Shown here piece after piece: positions 62,105 through 64,000 of a stretch of DNA of 64,000 nt. The translations under genes were made by a program, and so were the position numbers. The notes below the pieces were generated by a model. It was not told the origin of the DNA and made no database searches. It worked only from the letters and a program-made list of their open reading frames with translations. The DNA is taken from assembly GCF_002015115.1 (NCBI RefSeq), contig NZ_MUYA01000001.1:124001-188000 (forward strand). Reading direction: 5' to 3'. Source of the DNA: Haemophilus paracuniculus (GTDB taxonomy: Bacteria; Pseudomonadota; Gammaproteobacteria; Enterobacterales; Pasteurellaceae). Numbering within the stretch: position 1 is the first letter of the stretch; each line of letters starts with the position of its first letter.

Positions 62105-62782
62105 ATGACACACTTTGAAAAACAATTCGTTGAATTATTCAACCATATTGCCCCTCACTACCGCCGTTCCGAGGTATTTTACGATTTCATCACAATAAGT
62201 GGATTAGAGCTGTATTTTGCGAGTACCGCTTATCAAGCCTGTGATGACACATTTAAAGATCGCTATCAACACGCAAGAAAGCGTTATTCTAATCAAGAGT
62301 TTACTCAATTAACGCAATTATTTGCGGTGGTTGTAGAAGCTCTAACGGAGAAAAGATACGATTTCTTAGGCACAGTCTTTATGCACCTTAATTTAGGTGA
62401 TGGCTACAAAGGACAATACTTTACGCCTCAATCAATCGCCGAGATGATGGCAAAAATAACCTTATCGAACTGTCATAAAATTATTGAGCAGAAAGGTTAT
62501 ATGACATTATCAGAGCCTGCTTGTGGCTCAGGTGTGATGATTATTGCAAGTGTAAATCATCTGACGGAAGAAAAATTTAACCCTCAGCAACAGCTTTGGG
62601 TACATTGTCAAGATGTGGATTTTTCAGCCGCAATGATGTGCTATATTCAACTCTCTCTTTTGCATATTCCTGCTTGTGTCAGCATCGGCGACAGCTTATC
62701 TCACCAAGTAAGAACGCAATTTTTTACGCTGGCTCATTGGATAGGCGGTTGGCAATATAAACTGGCTCAATCAAATCATTGA
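62105..62782 (+). CDS. N6-methylase-like protein without a visible NPPY motif
   Basis: 225 aa. SAM-binding elements of the HsdM/N6_Mtase type: GQYFTPQSIAEMMAKI (about 98-113) and SEPACGSGVMIIA (about 140-152), then QDVDFSAAMMCYIQLSLL. It ends with GDSL......FFTLAHWIGGWQYKL, a tail shared by mobile-element methylase-like proteins. The catalytic (N/D)PP(Y/F) motif is missing, so it may not methylate. No specificity or restriction subunit nearby. Possibly regulatory or antirestriction. Confidence 0.75.
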   Translation: MTHFEKQFVELFNHIAPHYRRSEVFYDFITISGLELYFASTAYQACDDTFKDRYQHARKRYSNQEFTQLTQLFAVVVEALTEKRYDFLGTVFMHLNLGDGYKGQYFTPQSIAEMMAKITLSNCHKIIEQKGYMTLSEPACGSGVMIIASVNHLTEEKFNPQQQLWVHCQDVDFSAAMMCYIQLSLLHIPACVSIGDSLSHQVRTQFFTLAHWIGGWQYKLAQSNH

Positions 62783-62841
62783 AGATGAGTTAATCTACTA
62801 CAAAAAATAAAGGGATCTTTTGATTCCTTTATTTTTACTTA

Positions 62842-62908
62842 TCCCAAGGGATACATTATCCCTATGGGAATAGTGTATCCCTTATTTTTAATAAAATAGG
62901 AGTACTCT
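62842..62908 (+). promoter_or_regulatory. Leader L12
   Basis: A GGGATACA (62848-62855) and C TGTATCCC (62874-62881) are perfect complements. C continues with TTATTTTT. D AGGAGTACTCT pairs partly with C (AGTGTATCCC). Confidence 0.65.
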
Positions 62909-63649
62909 ATGCCAAATTGGTGCGAAAATAAATTGGATTTTTATTGTCCAACCGATCAACTCGATAACTTGAAAAACAAGTTATTTTCTAAAACAGACGA
63001 AGGTAATTTGTGCCTTGATTTTACAAAATTAAAACCAATGCCTGTGGAATTAGATATTGAGTGTTCAAGTATGGGGACAAAAAGTCGTCAATTATTGGAA
63101 GAATTTCAATATCAACTTTTTTCCTTAGAATTAATGGAAAAATACCTTCCCCGCTCGCAAGTCAATCGAATCTATACGCTGGCTACCCAGCAAATGTGGT
63201 CGCTCAACCAATTTGTAGAATGGTTGCAAGCAAACCCAAGCGAACAAAAAGTCTTAGGAGTAGATTTGACACTTGGGCAACAGTATATCGACAACCTTGC
63301 CAAATATGGTGTAGAGACTTGGTATGATTGGCATTGCCAACAATGGGGGTGCAAATGGAATGCAACCACTTATGACATCACGGAATCTGATGGGCATATC
63401 ACCTGCTATTTTGATACACCTTGGTCGCCGCCAAGAGAATGGTTCGAAACATTATGTGAGACCTTTCCAACCATTGACTTTACCTTATCATTTTTCGAGC
63501 CAGGCTGGTGGTTTGCAGGGGATTTTATTGCAGATATGAGCGGCAGTTTTTACGAAAACCACCTTTGCGATGATGAAATCAAAACCTTTGCCAAAGATGT
63601 GTTTGGGGAAGAATTTGATGATGAGGAAGACGATAATGAAGGTGAGTAG
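62909..63649 (+). CDS. YubB ferredoxin-like / DUF1281 (api92-like) protein
   Basis: 246 aa. Typical opening MPNWCENKL and late WYDWHCQQWGCKWNA, FDTPWSPP and FFEPGWWFAGDF, the hallmark Trp-rich blocks of api92/YubB proteins of phages and plasmids. Acidic C-terminus (EEFDDEEDDNEGE). Biological role unknown. Confidence 0.85.
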   Translation: MPNWCENKLDFYCPTDQLDNLKNKLFSKTDEGNLCLDFTKLKPMPVELDIECSSMGTKSRQLLEEFQYQLFSLELMEKYLPRSQVNRIYTLATQQMWSLNQFVEWLQANPSEQKVLGVDLTLGQQYIDNLAKYGVETWYDWHCQQWGCKWNATTYDITESDGHITCYFDTPWSPPREWFETLCETFPTIDFTLSFFEPGWWFAGDFIADMSGSFYENHLCDDEIKTFAKDVFGEEFDDEEDDNEGE

Positions 63650-63651
63650 TA

Positions 63652-63679
63652 TTGACTTCGTAAAGTGAAGTCATATAAT
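63652..63679 (+). promoter_or_regulatory. hicAB promoter with overlapping operator
   Basis: TTGACT (63652-63657), 16 bases, TATAAT (63674-63679). The inverted repeat TGACTTC (63653-63659) / GAAGTCA (63667-63673) lies across -35 and spacer, as expected for antitoxin autorepression. Confidence 0.8.
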
Positions 63680-63701
63680 GCCCTCATTGAGGATATAGAC
63701 T

Positions 63702-63965
63702 ATGCGAAAAAAGCAACTTAATACGTTAAAAGCGATTTTCGATAAACCGACCAGAGCAAATATTAAGTGGAAAGAAATCGAATTACTGATTGAATCATTA
63801 GGTGGGCAAGTTTTGCAAGGCGAAGGTTCGAGAGTAAGATTTCTGTTGAATGGTAGTGTGGCAAGATTTCATCGCCCACATCCATCACCAGACACCGATA
63901 AAGGTGCTGTGGTTAGCTTACGAGAATGGCTTATATCAATAGGAGTGACCCCTAATGAAAAATAA
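63702..63965 (+). CDS. hicA: HicA-family toxin
   Basis: 87 aa. WKEIELLIESLGGQVLQGEGSRVRFLLNGSVARFHRPHPSPDTDKGAVVSLREWLISIG is the longer HicA type with the catalytic His in the FHRPHP segment and Gly-Ser-Arg RNA-binding loop. An mRNA interferase in known systems. Stop overlaps the start of hicB by 11 bases. Confidence 0.85.
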   Translation: MRKKQLNTLKAIFDKPTRANIKWKEIELLIESLGGQVLQGEGSRVRFLLNGSVARFHRPHPSPDTDKGAVVSLREWLISIGVTPNEK

Positions 63966-64000
63966 TATTGATAATATGACTAATTTCATTGAAATTGGCT
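63955..64000 (+). CDS. hicB: HicB-family antitoxin (3' end outside window)
   Basis: Fifteen codons are visible, MKNNIDNMTNFIEIG, overlapping the hicA end. MTNFIEIG resembles the HicB opening, so the ATG at 63976 is an alternative start. Identity rests mainly on the hicA partner. Confidence 0.6.
   Translation, partial: MKNNIDNMTNFIEIG

Larger units (their letters stand above)
14376..64000. mobile_element. Integrative and conjugative element, ICEHin1056/PFGI-1/SPI-7 class (right end outside)
   Basis: From the tRNA cluster to the window edge nearly every gene belongs to the conserved set of this ICE class: ParA-DnaB-ParB-DUF2857-STY4528 partition/replication genes, TIGR03761, SSB, TopB, DUF3577, PilL, TIGR03759, TIGR03765, TraD coupling factor, TIGR03747, RAQPRD, TIGR03758, 03745, 03750, 03746, 03749, 03752, 03751, VirB4-like TIGR03744, TraG-N, TIGR03757, 03756 and 03755. 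Integrase, relaxase and the right attachment site are not seen. The left boundary is placed at the end of the last tRNA by inference. No antibiotic-resistance gene is present in the visible part. Confidence 0.88.

Noticed and set aside
14376..64000. Integrase, relaxase and transposase genes
   Set aside because: Looked for in all translated frames; none is seen. They should be to the right of the window. No insertion sequence was found.

Overview
The window is chromosomal DNA of a member of the Pasteurellaceae. Core proteins (HflX, IspH, GlnB, MogA, MiaA, UbiF, ComM, TilS) resemble their Haemophilus and Actinobacillus counterparts. The DNA carries the uptake signal ACAAGCGGTC, the type used by the Actinobacillus pleuropneumoniae / Mannheimia / Glaesserella branch, rather than the H. 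influenzae type. Species cannot be fixed from the sequence alone.

Positions 1-14375 are core chromosome: hflX (5' end missing), a phosphopantetheinyl transferase, nudF, then leftward sdhE-ispH-lspA and glnB. Next comes a three-gene surface-glycan locus (two DUF5672 proteins around a GT4 glycosyltransferase), two of whose genes contain tetranucleotide tracts, (CAAT)13 and (AAAC)10, typical of phase variation. Then follow mogA-miaA-ubiF (leftward), comM and tilS (rightward), and a tRNA-Gly / tRNA-Leu / tRNA-Gly cluster.

From about 14376 to the right edge lies an incomplete integrative and conjugative element (ICE) of the ICEHin1056 / PFGI-1 / SPI-7 class. Layout: partition and replication block (ParA, DnaB, ParB, DUF2857, STY4528-like, TIGR03761, DUF3158, SSB, TopB; 14.4-25.9 kb); a gene-free, hairpin-rich 1.4 kb (25.9-27.2 kb); DUF3577 and small accessory genes (27.2-30 kb); PilL lipoprotein and a YadA-like trimeric autotransporter with a frameshift (30-34.5 kb); the mating-pair-formation and coupling operon (34.7-50.3 kb); toxin-antitoxin and orphan genes (50.3-52.6 kb); a leftward trio TIGR03757-TIGR03756-TIGR03755, the last fused to a lysozyme domain (52.7-56.1 kb); and accessory genes including ArdC antirestriction, a methylase-like protein, a YubB/DUF1281-like protein and HicAB (56.2-64 kb). 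Integrase and relaxase are not in the window and should lie to the right.

The most striking unexplained signal is at RNA level. At least twelve rightward accessory genes (27-63 kb) share a 55-80 nt leader of constant architecture but changing sequence: hairpin A:B, then a strand C, usually followed by a U-run, that is complementary both to A (terminator-like) and to D, the ribosome-binding region. C and D change together from copy to copy. Two leftward genes (20.8 and 22.8 kb) have a related leader. Upstream of two of these operons sits a larger, nearly identical about 150 nt structured element with compensatory stem changes, plus a third orphan copy at 25976-26045, and a separate roughly 430 nt hairpin chain (26460-26893) that looks like a large non-coding RNA. 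I read this as an ICE-wide RNA regulatory network; that is inference from base-pairing potential and was not tested by computation.
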